Positions 34,545 through 46,549 of a stretch of 64,000 nt of DNA are shown here, one piece after another (position 1 is the first letter of the stretch; each line of letters starts with the position of its first letter). The notes beneath the pieces were generated by a model. The model worked only from the letters and a program-made list of their open reading frames with translations, made no database searches and was not told the DNA's origin. The position numbers and the translations under genes are program-made. The stretch spans positions 124,183,866 through 124,247,865 of the forward strand of contig OV884011.1 in the NCBI GenBank assembly GCA_930367205.1. The letters are read 5' to 3'. This DNA is from Acanthosoma haemorrhoidale. Taxonomy: Eukaryota; Arthropoda; Insecta; Hemiptera; Acanthosomatidae.

Positions 34545-36680
34545 ACCAGATCTTCCGAGAAAGTAAAGATGGGTGAATCTGGATAATGTTAAACGATTTA
34601 AGTGATACAATTATTTGTACTTAAGGAAGGATAAGTGTTAGATTAGTGTCTCAACGTCAAGTCTTTTGATTGGACGCGTACGAAGTTCCAGCGATTGATT
34701 TCATCGAAGTTAATTTCCTTCGGAAAGGAGAGTGATTTCCGGTTTAGTAGACCTTTAACTTGTCCAATCGCCGGATTAGCTCTAGCGTTTTCAGCCATGA
34801 AATGAATGTTAGGAAAAGATAAAATAAATTATTAAACGAAGGGAAAATTCATGATTTAACAACCATCCGGGGTAATAATGACTATTTTTCATGGTATAAC
34901 TATAATGTTTAATTCTTTGGTGGGATACGATGATGTCTTGTAAAAGGCAATTTCACGCACATAGAATATCGATTAATGCAAACATATTGACAAGCGTTCT
35001 CTCTCACTGGATAAGTTAATCTTGGTTTTATGAATGCATTTGCGAAACGCAAATCCACCTGCCCGGACCGGTTGCAGGCAATATAGAGTTGCCTATCTTA
35101 TGATTGGATTAATTATGTTAATTTGTAGCTGCTAAGTAGCGATTATTTACAGCATGTTTTCCCACGCTTTGGGCTCCTCCCTCCACTCAAATTAGACTTT
35201 AATTGTTGATATTTAAACGGAAAAAAAAAATATACTAATGATCAAAAACTTAAACTCAGATCCATCGTAGCAAACATGGTCATTTATACATCCCAGTAAA
35301 TAAACATCAAGCCAGTGTTTATTTGAGTATGAAATGCTTTGGACAAATGTCTGAAAGTACCAGCCATATCTTTCCGCGAGGTTTGCTTAAGCATGCCACA
35401 ATCCAGTCAGCACAAGTTAAACTTCGTCCATGGAACTGATTAATTTATTGTGTTACCTATCGGTATAACTAATACACACCGTTGTTTAATATTTCTAGGT
35501 TATCAATGTTTAGTCAGAGACCGATTCAAATAGATACTCATTCATAAATATAAATACAGACTCATTCTCTCGTTTGTTATTTTATTGAATTTGCTGTGTT
35601 TGTTATTCCAATATTTGTATTTCATATATTGTATTTAGCTGTTAACAACGTTTATATATGCAGGTGGTACCATAAATGATGTACACGACTTAAGGAAGTG
35701 ATTCGGCTTTGGTCCAACTCCAGGAAAACAGTAAATTTAAATTTTGTGTTTTGTAAATGTTGTCTTGGTTTTTGTTGAATAGGAAGCGATAACTAAAAAA
35801 ATGATTTACGTTAAGTGATTCTTAAACGCAGCAACGTAAAAGAAACGAAGTTAAAAAAAAAATTGAATTTGTCTTTGTTAAACCCATTTTAAGGGGTCTT
35901 TCAATCACCTAAATTACATGAAGTTATATTTCGTAAAATCATGGATTACTCGTGATTATCAGTCTTTTAGTGGACTACAGATTTCCCTCTTAACCTTCCT
36001 CGTTTAATAAGTTTTAAGTGTAAGTTAATTAAGCTGAGGTATGTTATAAAATAAGCTGAGATTCACCTCCAGTTTTGTAAAACAGCTGTGAAGTTCATTT
36101 AAGTTTCTATGTGAAACTTATGAGGAATTCAAAGTACCAGTGGTTTCAGCAAAAATGATTGGGATAAATTATTACAAAGGTTTTATTTTTATTTTTTTTC
36201 AGTGACCTGGGACGTATTGTAATAAATTAATTACTAAAAAGTTTTCTTTAAAAGATGATGAAATTTACCAATTGACTTAAAATAATAAAAGTTAATATTC
36301 CTGGTAATGATAATATAAACTGTGTTAAATGAAAATGTTTGCCCTCCACCCTGAGGATGGCACACCCTCGTCCTTTCCAACACGGCATCGGTTACTGCAA
36401 GGACCTTTGCCTCCTTAATCCTCATTTCCTTGCATTTTTAAATTATTGCTCGAATGAATGCTGCTTTTTTAAAAAAATTATCTCCGAAATTGGTAGTGCA
36501 CCAACTCTTCTTTTTACAATTCTCAATTATAGGAATCGATCCTTATGTTATTAGGTGACCAACTAAATGTTCTTATCTTCTAATCCTCGTGAGGATTATA
36601 AATTGAGCGTATAGGTTCTGTTCATTCCGTTAGTACTCAATTAGCCACCATATACATTATTTAAAAAATCACGAATAATA
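34545..36680. other. Non-genic stretch with candidate regulatory sites
   Basis: No coding signal. Around 34,660-35,200 composition is mixed. The segment contains the palindrome ATTTGCGAAACGCAAAT (about 35,039-35,055), CACCTG, and TTAATTATGTTAATTT (homeodomain-type) near 35,108. The remainder is AT-rich. Confidence 0.35.
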
Positions 36681-36684
36681 CATG

Positions 36685-36975
36685 ATTTTACGAGAAACAG
36701 ATTGGCTTAAGTATAACTTTGTAAATTAGAAATTCATTTTCTAGTGAGAGATGGGATGTCCTTTGAAGTAGTCTGTACAGTTGTCCAAAGCGTCTGTTCA
36801 GTTCTTGTCTTTTTAGCCTCGTATGTGGATTCCATGTCAGCCTTTTGTCGAGATGCAAGTCTAGGTACCGTACTAACTCGGATTCAGGGAGAATAATGGA
36901 ATTAAAAAAAAAACTAGTGGACAAGACTTGCGGCAGAGGGTGAAGGTAATGTGGGATCATTTTACTTCATTAACT
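36685..36975 (-). pseudogene. Family A, internal RT/thumb fragment (copy A5)
   Basis: On the minus strand a continuous frame (36,960-36,688) reads from LPQVLSTSFFFNSIILPESE through VRYLDLHLDKRLTWNPHTR and QLYRLLQRTSHLSLENEF to YKVILKPI. It equals the middle of the family A thumb region. It breaks off after 'ILKP', and neither the catalytic box nor the 3' UTR is present. A LINE fragment lacking its own 3' end implies later deletion or rearrangement. Confidence 0.8.
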
Positions 36976-36979
36976 CTCC

Positions 36980-38120
36980 GACTTAAAGAAATAATTCAGG
37001 AAAGCAACATTACTGATAGCATATAATTATTTTGTTTAATTTGACAGGTGAAAAAGATGTCTGTTAGATGAACACTTTTGTGTAATAATTTTTTTTTTTT
37101 TGTGATACTTTTCAGTAGCCACAAGCAACGGATCATTTAATGTCAAATTTAGGTTGGCAGTTGACATGTGGAAACGATATCATCAAATTAAATAAATATG
37201 TAAAGAAAATTGTATTTAAGTAACAAAGTCGAATATAGTACCTTAAAGAGTGAATTTTGTGAAACTGTTCCTAAGCAAATATTTTCCGAAGGGTTTTAAA
37301 GTCAATGAGACTTTAATTTAAACCATTAAGTTTTACTTCTCTTGGTAAAGACTTCTAATGGATGTTTGCATTTAATTCATTCCCTTCCTTGGCATTGAAT
37401 ATTTCTTTTTCATTTCCTTTCAGTAACGGTACTTATAGCCACTGTTGTACTATTTTAAGTACATTTCATTGAATTTAAGAAAAATATTTTAATTTCATTC
37501 TTATTTTTCATGATACGCTAACCCTAGTTGATGGTTTCGAGCACTATTTTGCTGGTGTACGTCATGACTCGATCGATGGTTGACAATTACTGTCCAATTA
37601 CTAAGTTTATTTGCAGGCTAAATGAATAGATTGTTCAGAAACTATTAAAAATATGCAGTATGAGTTGCATGAGAGCATGATACTTTAATGAGGTAACCTT
37701 CCTCTGTAGGTTACCTTTTTTTATGCTTTATTTATTTGAAAATGAATAAACATAGATAAAACTGATGAAATTATCACTAAAATGCCGCTTTGTCAAACTG
37801 ATTTTAATCTTTTTATCGTCATCTGACTGCTTAGCGCAGCAGACTACGTAGGCGCACGTGTGGTGTAACGCGAAGCTGCGCTGAGGGCATATTGTCTGGG
37901 CGTGATGGAGCCAAGTGATACAGAAAAAACAACAAAAACAAAAAACTATTTCTGCGCCTTTGAAGAGACAATATGGAATGGTGTATAAGAAAAATCCACA
38001 AGATTAAAATATAAAAGAAAAGAATTCTTTATACAATTAAAGATTCAGCTATGGTTGAGAAAAAGATTTTACTCGCAGTTTTAATGACTTAACCTTGCAG
38101 TAATCTACTAAAAGCACCAG
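36980..38120. other. Non-genic stretch
   Basis: AT-rich except 37,825-37,910. There CTTAGCGCAGC pairs with GCTGCGCTGAG about 45 bases downstream, a stem that recalls a tRNA D-arm or SINE head. No gene is called. Confidence 0.45.
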
Positions 38121-38124
38121 CAGG

Positions 38125-38270
38125 GATACAGGGGCTCAGTTGATATATCCCCAGACTAGTATCGGTGAGGTCCCGTGTTAGATTCCCTATCCTATACTAT
38201 ATTTATCTTTGCTGATCAGTTATTAATAATTACAATACATATTGTTAATCAGAACGTTGAGGTCATTAGT
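38125..38270 (+). repeat. Possible tRNA-derived SINE relic
   Basis: GGGGCTCAGTTGATAT (box A-like), then CCCGTGTTAGATTCCC (box B-like), then an AT-rich tail with TTATTAATAATTAC and ATTGTTAATCAGAACG. See the partner at 32,400-32,500. Confidence 0.4.
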
Positions 38271-38279
38271 TTGGAATCC

Positions 38280-38875
38280 TAAGATGATATTTTTTTTAAC
38301 TTCTGTTGGGCATCAAGTGAAACTTTCAGGAAAACTATGATTCCTCAATAAGAAACAAATGTTCCCAAAAAATTGGGAAAGCACTTGAAACCAGTTTTAA
38401 TGTCTTTATGCAGTTACAGGTCACTTAATTTCAAAAATACATCACACATGACTAATCAGTCACCACCCTAAGTTATTATTAATAACTGTTGCCAGGTAGG
38501 ATTTACTTGCCCGAGTAAATACAATTTGAGTATTACAGTCTAATGGAAATACGTTTGAGACAGTAAGGACTGCTCGGGAGTGTACAGGTAAAGGTACTAC
38601 GTATGTGGAATATTGTGAATATAAATATTTTCAGTATTTGTAAATGGGAAGTAATGGTAACTGGGGCTGATATAAAATGAAAAGTTGACATAAAAGGGAA
38701 AAATAATTCAAAACGCTCGAGATCCTTGGGGTATAGCACAACTATATTGCAATAATAATAGTGCTAATATAAAAACTGATAATTTCTAGGCTCTTTATAC
38801 TAGCGTGCTCGATTTACCCCCACTTAAATTGTCACCGTTACAGCCAGTCCTTTATAGGCTCTTTTTTGTGCGATT
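38280..38875. other. Non-genic stretch
   Basis: AT-rich, no coding or repeat signal that I can assign. Confidence 0.55.
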
Positions 38876-38879
38876 GTTA

Positions 38880-39400
38880 CTTTATTTTCTATATATTATA
38901 CGTCCGACCCTACACCTTCCTAGTGGGATTCTCTGCCTTCCTCTCGCTAAGACTAGCACCTCCTTCGGGGAGACCTCTCCCTCGCGGACAACGGTCGCCG
39001 TGGCCCTACAAACTTACCAGTAGCGTCTCCCACGGCAATTCAGTCTGCCTATCTCCGGTTCACACTCGCCTTTAGAATCCGGGCGGTTTCACCTACCCTT
39101 AGATACCGTGTGTGAATTGGTGGTCATTCCAAGACCACATAAACTACCTATAAACCTACACTGTTCCTTTTCTCTTGAACATAGTGCACTGTCGGGGCAC
39201 ACCTTATAAGAACTTATGGAGTCAGATCAAAACGAATTAGGCTGCCCACCGACTAGGCCGCCAGCAAGGGATAAGACCACAGGTCCACCCACTATTATCT
39301 CTTTCTTGGCGCTCGCCGGACAGCGGCTAGAGGTCGTAGCGACCATAGCCCGCGGCGGGCGTCTCCCCCCACTTTGGGGATCCTCACACCTGATAACTTA
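38880..39400 (+). mobile_element. Family D repeat, copy D2 (GC-rich 5' region plus ORF start)
   Basis: About 520 bases colinear with 46,550-47,085: GGGATTCTCTGCCTTCCTCT, CTCTCCGGTTCACACTCGCC, TCATTCCAAGACCACATAAA, then ATGGAGTCAGATCAAAACGA. From that ATG (39,216) an ORF runs for 78 codons: MESDQNELGCPPTRPPARDK, then a hydrophobic-basic stretch and GGRLPPLWG. Family similarity stops right after the sequence coding GGRLPPL. The remaining codons are flanking AT-rich DNA. The layout resembles the 5' UTR and N-terminus of a non-LTR ORF1, but no finger or RT is visible, so function is unknown. Confidence 0.75.
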
Positions 39401-39419
39401 TTTATTTAGAATTAATTTT

Positions 39420-41790
39420 TTTTTAATTTCGTGTGTTTTAATATTTTAATTTTGACTTTTTTATCATAATAACATAATTTTGACTGCTTTATCATAAAGA
39501 CACAAATCTTTAGAAATAAATAATAGATTTATTGTATAACTATCATTTCCTGGGGTCACCATAGTGCTAGTATTAAATATAGAAAAGCTGACAGTGGTTT
39601 AAATCTAACTTATATCCTATCTTCCAATTTCACAGCTCCATTATATAAGACGTCTGGATCTTTAATTTGATACCCTATTCAATATATACTAATATTATAA
39701 CTAATGACCTCTTATTATTTTTCATGGAGTGGATATTATTTTTAGTACCCTCATGTGGCTAATAACGTGCCTCAAAAGAAACTCTGCATCAGTTGTGAAC
39801 AAAGCACGCTAGCTACGAGTTTAATGAAGTAATAAAAAATTAAAATAAAACAAATAACAGAATAGATATTATTAATTAGGACGGGGAATTAATTAGGTCC
39901 TAACTAATGTATATTCTGTATAGGTCAACTAGTGTACAATTAGTTGAAAACTATATAGAACTTTTTATTAGTTAAATAATGTTTTTATTTTTTATAATGT
40001 TTTTTTTATATTACATTTTATGGAAACGGCTATAACTTGTACGTGTTCCTAGTACCAAATGAGTCCTTTATGTAAAATTATATTGCTTCACCTTGAACAT
40101 GGCATTCCCCGAACACTAGAGCAGGCAGTAGGACATACGTAGAATCCTGTCAAAACTACAAATACCGAGAAAAAAAAACTGAACTATTTATGTCTTGCTC
40201 CAGACTACAGATCTCGCAACCAAGTTGTACAGTGGCTGAATCCCTACTCTTCTAGTCAGATCTGATTTTAACAGGGAAGATCGATGAAGAACAAGAATTC
40301 ACTGTTAATTTGCCAAACGTTTATCTTTAAAAAATATATACATGGTTGTTATCGTTCTCCAACACGCAGAATAATAAATGAAGAAAATTGATAGAAATAA
40401 GCATACTCGAAGCTCAGCATCCTGTCTTTTTCTTAGAAGAGTGGAGAGAAAAGGACGTATTTCTAAAATCCCGACATCATACTAGACCATTAGCCTAGCA
40501 GAGTATAATATATTTATCGGCCTGTCTGCATCGACAATGAGACCAATATTTCTTACACACAAAAAGAAGCTGTCTTCAACACTTCAACACAGATAAAATT
40601 TACTAATGCACAAAATAATTTTTTTATTAGGAACTTTGCTTACAAATTTAAAGTTATTGTTACAGTATACTTCACAAAAACCGTATCATCAAATAACAGT
40701 GTAAACGTAAAGTATTAAAAACTTTCTAAACCAGAATGCAAATTTTAAACAAAATATTACCTTTGTATGCTTTACCCTCAGGAGATCTTCTCACTTCAAA
40801 AAACAAATCTGGCCTCTTGACGTATGAACTGAAAGGATTTAATCTTATATACAACTAAACCATCATTACAGAAACGTGCTTTCCATTAATTAAATATTGC
40901 TGATGCCGAAGGAAGAGGCTACATTTTCAGGTCCAGAATCAAACTTTCGTTTGTATCGCTATATGTATGTGCGCCTGATCCACTTGTAATATACAGGTAT
41001 ATTACACAGTACTTCGATTTATTTTTTTTATATCCAACCTCCAACTGACTTAAGACATTTCATCTTGGACATATCGATTAGTTTTTGACTAAAAAACACA
41101 AATCGGAAATATAAAAACAAAATAATTGGAGTTATTGATTCATTTATCAGAAATATTTTAAGATTCAATTTCCTGAATTTGGTTCATGGTTAAATGCCCA
41201 TTAGAGAAGGTAATGTAAAACTATTTTAAAAATATTTCTACAAATAAAGTTTTGGAACAATGGAATGACATATTTAATGACATTTTAGATATCCATTTTC
41301 CAGAGACCATAGAGAAATAGTTTGAGGATTAAAATCAAATATTTTTGATAAAAATGCCGAAACGTTTTTCAAAACATACTTATGTTTTTCTGTCTTAAAA
41401 AAAAATTAAAACATATAACTCAACGAGTCCATCTGTTCGAGTTGAAGCAAACGCTGTCGTCTAACTTATGCTGTAGAGAGACTGAGGAATATTAATTTAA
41501 TCCACAGCCGGCACCAACCATATAAATACAATTTAGTTCATCATTTTCCTATAAAAAATTCTTCTAAATAAAGAAAAAATGTGTCACTCATTCACGGATC
41601 AACTAGATTTATACACATTAATACAAAGCTAAGAATAAAACGATTGCTTTCAAAAAGTCCTTTTTGTATAAAATAGTTACGAATTATGATTCTTATTATA
41701 ATAGAGCAATGCAATATTCATAACAATGCGTTCCCTCATTTGGACTGTTCCCCCTAATGCATTAAAATTTAGTCTGTCCAACAGGGAATA
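39420..41790. other. Non-genic AT-rich stretch
   Basis: No coding signal on either strand and no repeat partner seen in the window. Confidence 0.55.
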
Positions 41791-41794
41791 AAGT

Positions 41795-42155
41795 CCCTCT
41801 CCCAGGTGCGAATAGAACCCACCCCGTTCCGTTTTGTGGGTCCTTCCTCTCAGACTCCGACGGTACATGCAAATGTAGCATTGTACTGGATTCGCTCGCC
41901 GTTACATTGGAACTGTTCGGTCCGCAAACCGAACACTGTTAAGTTCCCGGTAGATGCATCGGTGGCCGGCGGCACCATCCAATCTCGAGCGGCCGTTAGC
42001 TTCAATTACCAATTACACCTCGGGACTGCTGGCCGCATACCTGAGGAGTTCTCATCCTTCGCCAGTGAAAGTATCGGTCACTCAGCCACACTGTTCTTTC
42101 TTCACAAGTAAAATGGAATCAGATAAAGTCCCTTCTCGTTCAGCTTCATCAGATG
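41795..42155. other. GC-richer block with unrecognised ORFs
   Basis: A 101-codon ORF (41,806-42,111, plus) and a 63-codon minus ORF (41,868-41,677) overlap a CpG-containing island. The end of the block, ACAAGTAAAATGGAATCAGA, recalls the ATGGAGTCAGAT start of family D but the rest does not. It could be a fragment of an element family not otherwise present here. Confidence 0.3.
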
Positions 42156-42159
42156 TATG

Positions 42160-42910
42160 AATCTAAGGAATCCATAGCTTCTAGAAATTGAGTGAGCATG
42201 TATCGTCCATTGGAATGCAAACCAATGCTTACTTCAGCATTTTTATCTCCTTACTACGGAGCTGTTGTATATACCCAGACCTCTTAGGAATTTTATACGT
42301 TAGCTTAAATTTTTAAAGTAGCTTCCGCAGGGAGAGTTCCAATATTTCTGGAGATATCCTCAATTGTTTGCTGCACACGTTTCTCATTGGCTAAGATTTC
42401 TTGCTTTGCAGGAATAAGTGTCCTTATCCGCTGTGTTCAAACACCTTCCTAAAATCAAATTAAAAAATAAACAGAAATAGAAAAAACATTAAAACATCAC
42501 TTTATCTAGACATCTTAATATATATGTTTTAGTAAAATTAAGTAATTCCTGCGTTGATGCATTCAGTGCATTTGTTATCCCACAAGCCCTTGTATTGCTG
42601 ATATGTTTTAAGGAACCACGTTACATGTCTTACATGACACAATTTGTTGCCATTATGGACTTGATTTGTGAAAAGCTAGCAGTTTATATTATAATTTACA
42701 CATACATTAAGTTTTTTAACTGAAGAACATTTACATTTCAGCTTAATTTAAGCTTGCCCTTTATCAAACTTACTCATTAACTAGATACAATAAAACTATA
42801 ATTACAATCTGTATATTTAGTTGCTAGGAAGGGTGATTACATTATATTTCCTATCACCGTAAGCCCAATAGGAAACGTAAGAGGACAAAAGAATAGGACT
42901 TTTAATGAAG
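42160..42910. other. Non-genic stretch
   Basis: AT-rich, nothing assignable. Confidence 0.55.
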
Positions 42911-42916
42911 CCTTTT

Positions 42917-43012
42917 ATTGTGAGGGATCCCTCGCTAACCCTCCCTTCCACCTGAATGGATTTGGCTAAAAAATAATAGGGATGATCTTTGGCTTAGGGC
43001 GCAGTCAAGTGA
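42917..43012 (+). repeat. Inverted repeat, left arm (pairs with 44,332-44,432)
   Basis: ATTGTGAGGGATCCCTCGCT, CTTCCACCTGAATGGATTTG, GCTAAAAAATAATAGGGATG and ATCTTTGGCTTAGGGCGCAG match the reverse complement of 44,332-44,432 with few differences. The outer ends both begin ATTGT(..)GAGGGATCCCT. Confidence 0.85.
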
Positions 43013-43362
43013 GAAATTTAGAGTACCCCGGGGCTATTTATACATGATATACGGCGTTAAAAACATTAGATCGGGGAATACTACATAATTATTTAAAGCT
43101 CGTATTTTTTCTTATGTTTAATAAAGTCCAATAAATATTTGAACATAAAATATTACCAAAATAATGAAAAGGCGATCAATCACAATTTATCACATGATTA
43201 AATATTTCTATACTCTTACTAACCAATGCATTGAACTATTTCATACATCAATCAAAAATAAAACTCCAAAAACAGAATCGCCATTGGCGTAAATTCGCCC
43301 GAACAGGTTGTCAATATTTTAATGCAATTGATTATTTAATAGGCATTGTTGTTTTTTAAGGG

Positions 43363-43432
43363 ACCGCTCCTGTAGCTGAGTGATAGGCATGTTGACTTCT
43401 TACTGCGGAGACACGAGATCTCTCTATTCCCA
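43363..43432 (+). repeat. tRNA-derived SINE-like repeat, copy 2
   Basis: GCTCCTGTAGCTGAGTGATA fits a box A (TAGCTGAGTGAT) better than copy 1 does. ACTGCGGAGA is shared with copy 1 (2,716-2,812). Box B is decayed (ACGAGATCTCTC). Confidence 0.5.
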
Positions 43433-43564
43433 ACGATTTTTAGGTTCGTTAAATTATTTTCAAAATCAAGAGAAACCTTTTTGTTTTTAACTTTGTTTAT
43501 TTCGGTCTTTCATCTTCGTTACGTGTCTCCTTTTCAAGATTGGAACCATCCGATATTAGGAATA

Positions 43565-43865
43565 GTTTCTTATATATTAAAAGTATCTAGGACATGGGCA
43601 GTTTTGATGTTGGTCCAATTCAAAGTTTGTTGGTCAAATTTGTAGCTCAATAGTTTTAACCGGTGGCTGAGTTTAGTCGTTCCTTTTCATGTGCGGTTTC
43701 CATGCTAGTCTCCTATTAAATGCTAGTCCTAAGTATTTAACTGTTTAACTAAGCCAGTTTGTATCGAAGGACGGATTTCCAAATTTACGGGAGGAACACG
43801 GCGTATAGTCAACTTTATTTGTAAGGATTAAACAGTATAATTTTAATTTCCTTGACCGTACACCA
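43565..43865 (-). pseudogene. LINE RT/thumb relic (third family)
   Basis: On the minus strand the frames read KEIKIILFNPYK and then VKYLGLAFNRRLAWKPHMKR. These fit the 'K..I..F' and 'KYLG..(L/F)(D/N)RRL.W..H' blocks that follow the catalytic palm in Jockey/CR1-type RTs. Stops interrupt it. It differs from families A and B. It lies inside the 42,917-44,432 inverted-repeat interval. Confidence 0.55.
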
Positions 43866-44331
43866 TGAGTTATGTTGAAAGAAGTAACTTTGTAGTGTCA
43901 GTGAAACTTGATTAATAATGGTAATAAATCTAAATTAAATAATTTTCTGTCATATTGGAAAAGGTATCATGTAATGGATTAGGAAGTTATCATTGGTAAC
44001 ATGCAAAATGTTGTGCGGTTACAGCGAACTGTCATTACTTAAAGCCATCAAAAGTAGACATTTGTTTGCTATTCCAGTTTCCTATTGATGGATGATATTT
44101 TGCGTGAAAGTTGAACTTAATATCCGAAAGAGGCAGCAGAATTAAAGTAACCTTTTGCAAAACAATGAAAAATAAATATTTTCCTATCATATTAAGTAGG
44201 ACTTCAAAATAAAGGTATTAATATCCTTGTTACTAATATTTATTATGTGATGGGTTAGGTGAATGCACAGTTTGGCTCTGGAGAGCAACGGGACTAGGTC
44301 TATTGCTAGGCGTGCTCACTTATTTCTTATT

Positions 44332-44432
44332 CATCACTTTACTGCGCCCGAAGCCAAAGATCATCTTTATTATTTTTTAGCCGAATCCATTCAAGTGGAA
44401 GGTAGGATTATCTAGGGATCCCTCAAACAATA
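44332..44432 (-). repeat. Inverted repeat, right arm (pairs with 42,917-43,012)
   Basis: Reverse complement reads ATTGTTTGAGGGATCCCTAG, TTCCACTTGAATGGATTCGG, CTAAAAAATAATAAAGATGA and TCTTTGGCTTCGGGCGCAGT. The two arms define a ~1.5-kb interval. Confidence 0.85.
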
Positions 44433-44589
44433 TGGGTTATCAAAGTTCTACGCTATTTTATAGTGAATCCATTTGGTGAGCGGTGCTGATAACTTAATTA
44501 TTCATAATGTTGAGCACAGGATAACACTAAGACACTAAGAGAAAGGAAACTATATCAGGACCAAACACTGAATATAATGACATTTGGAC

Positions 44590-45115
44590 CACCATCATTA
44601 ATCATTTGGAGGACTATCGCCAAGGAGACGAAACATCCAAACTCTGCTGTTTATAACATATTCAAACGCTGCTTGCTAAAATCAAAATGAATAAATTCTT
44701 TCATAGATGGAAAATAAATATTGAAAAACCCGAAGGCATTCTGTTCACTAAACGCTTAAATTTTTAAATTAATCCCTTAAATTAATTTAAAAAATAATGA
44801 AATCAAATGGTCCTAAACTGTTGGTAAATAAATGGTCCTGCGTAATTTTCGATAAAGACTTGGTATTTAAAACTTAAATATATTCTATTAGAGGAAAAAT
44901 CAATGCTCCATCTCATTGTCGTTTCTATGCCTAAAATCTAAAATGTCAATAGAATATAAAGGAATAGTTTATAAAATGTTTATCAGATCTATGGATCGCT
45001 ATGCTAGAGTATGTATGACCCGTACCGGGAACTTAAATAAACTGCAAAGAATACAGTATACATCTCTAAGTGTAATAACAATTCACCTAGGCATACTGCC
45101 ATATTCCTACTAAAT
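44590..45115 (+). pseudogene. LINE RT C-terminal relic
   Basis: Plus-strand frames contain KMNKFFHRWKINIEKPEGI followed by LFTKR, which is the 'FF..WKI.IN..KTE.I.FTK' block. After a gap comes KMSIEYKGIVYKMFIRSMDR and then NLNKLQRIQYTSLSVIT, the 'YK..IRP...YG...W......KLQ.IQN..LR.IT' block. Stops and shifts divide the parts. The family is different from A and B and may be the one at 43,565-43,865. Confidence 0.6.
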
Positions 45116-45119
45116 GGCA

Positions 45120-46235
45120 CGGCTCATATTGGCATTATTTATGCACTCAATGGTGTTTTGAAAATAACAAATATAATATAGTAAAATGTGTGCATAATGT
45201 TTAACTCGGAAAAAGTTAGATATAAAGATTAATTTTATTTTTAAGGACCAAAAGAAATCAGTCTTTTAGTTGTATTATTGTTTTCCAGCTTATAAATAAG
45301 CGCATATTTAAATTTTACTTATTTGTTTTGTTTTAGAGTTGCTCTGGCCCCTATCGACTATATGTAATGATTCAATGAAACATAAATTCTCTCTTTAGGT
45401 AGACGGATAAGTGCTGTGTCGATAAAAGAGTAGCTTCTTGAATAATAAAGTATTAATTAAAGTTGAGAGGTTTAAGTTTGAGATCTACTGACCTGCTATC
45501 AAGTCCTTGTTTTTCGTTTTCTATATATGTTATATGTTTGTAATAATATGTTTTCTTCATATTATTGTTATTCAAAATACTTACCAAAGTACATAGATAT
45601 GATATTTAGATAGTACACTAAACAAAAATATTTGGATACCAAGTTATAAACTACTGCTATAGAGTCCTCTATTATACCGAGCTGATAAAAAATGGTATAA
45701 ATATGTTAGCCTCATATAGGCCATCTTTGAAGTTGGAGATGCTGATAGGCAGCCCTCTATTGGAGAACTATTTTTTCATGAATACATAACTAAATATTAT
45801 AGTTTATCCCCCTCTGCTCGTTTTTGCACAATTGTTTCTGGCTGTATAATTTGAGGAATTCATTTTTTCCTATTATTTCAATAGAAAAATCATGCCAGGG
45901 ATCTTCATGTTGCTGTTGGGATGTGAGTTGGTTGTTTTTTAAATATATAAAGCTTTTCAGCACATGTATTTTCGAAAGGCAAAGCCCCATTTTGTTTAAA
46001 AAAATCAATAATTGTGGGTGGTATAAATATCACTTATCTTCTAAGGAGAGTTCTTGGACTGGACTGCTTGACCCGATCCCCCCCCCCGACTTCACGCCAT
46101 GGATATGCGTCATTCATGCTGTTGAGTCAACCTCTTTATCACTAATAAGTTACCCTCTTCTCGGTCCAGAAAATAACTACCTATGTTTCCATATTTTTAT
46201 AATAAAAACCTTAAAGCGTCAGTTAAGAGAGGGTG
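45120..46235. other. Non-genic stretch with an unrecognised long ORF
   Basis: The ORF at 45,824-46,315 (163 codons) is the longest outside the transposons. Its composition (Cys, Phe and Trp rich early, Leu/Ser rich later) and lack of any motif do not look like a conserved protein. Its 3' part runs into a GC-rich promoter-like block. I do not call it a gene. Confidence 0.35.
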
Positions 46236-46239
46236 AAGC

Positions 46240-46345
46240 TAGTGACGAAACAGCCGCAGGCACCAGGTGCCGTGGCGGGGGCAACCCCCCATCGCCGGCC
46301 TGCCTGCCTATATAAGCAGTCCGATTTGGGGCATTCGATAATGCA
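46240..46345 (+). promoter_or_regulatory. Promoter-like block with TATATAAG
   Basis: A GC-rich stretch with the palindrome GGCACCAGGTGCC (about 46,258-46,270) leads into TATATAAG (46,309-46,316). About 110 bases further is an AATAAA (46,421-46,426) and an A-rich tract to about 46,465. Together these could be a very short transcription unit or the remains of an LTR. No product is identified. Confidence 0.3.
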
Positions 46346-46549
46346 TATTATGCTATGCAGGAAAAGGAGCCATAAACCTGTAAATTTGTTGATGTTATTG
46401 TTCATTTAATTGCAAAAATTTAAATAAAGAGGTTTTGAAACAAAAGAAAAAGAACAAAAAGAAGAGGATTCGACAGGAATCTCGGGACCCGGCACCTGGA
46501 ACACTGCTCTCTCTCTCTCTCTGCACATCTTATTTAACTACCTCTGCAT

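Noticed and set aside
37825..37910. Possible tRNA gene (CTTAGCGCAGC...GCTGCGCTGAG)
   Set aside because: One stem recalls a D-arm, but there is no anticodon arm, T-arm or acceptor stem.
45824..46315. 163-codon ORF as a possible gene
   Set aside because: No recognisable domain, unnatural composition, and it ends within a GC-rich promoter-like block. Length alone is not enough.
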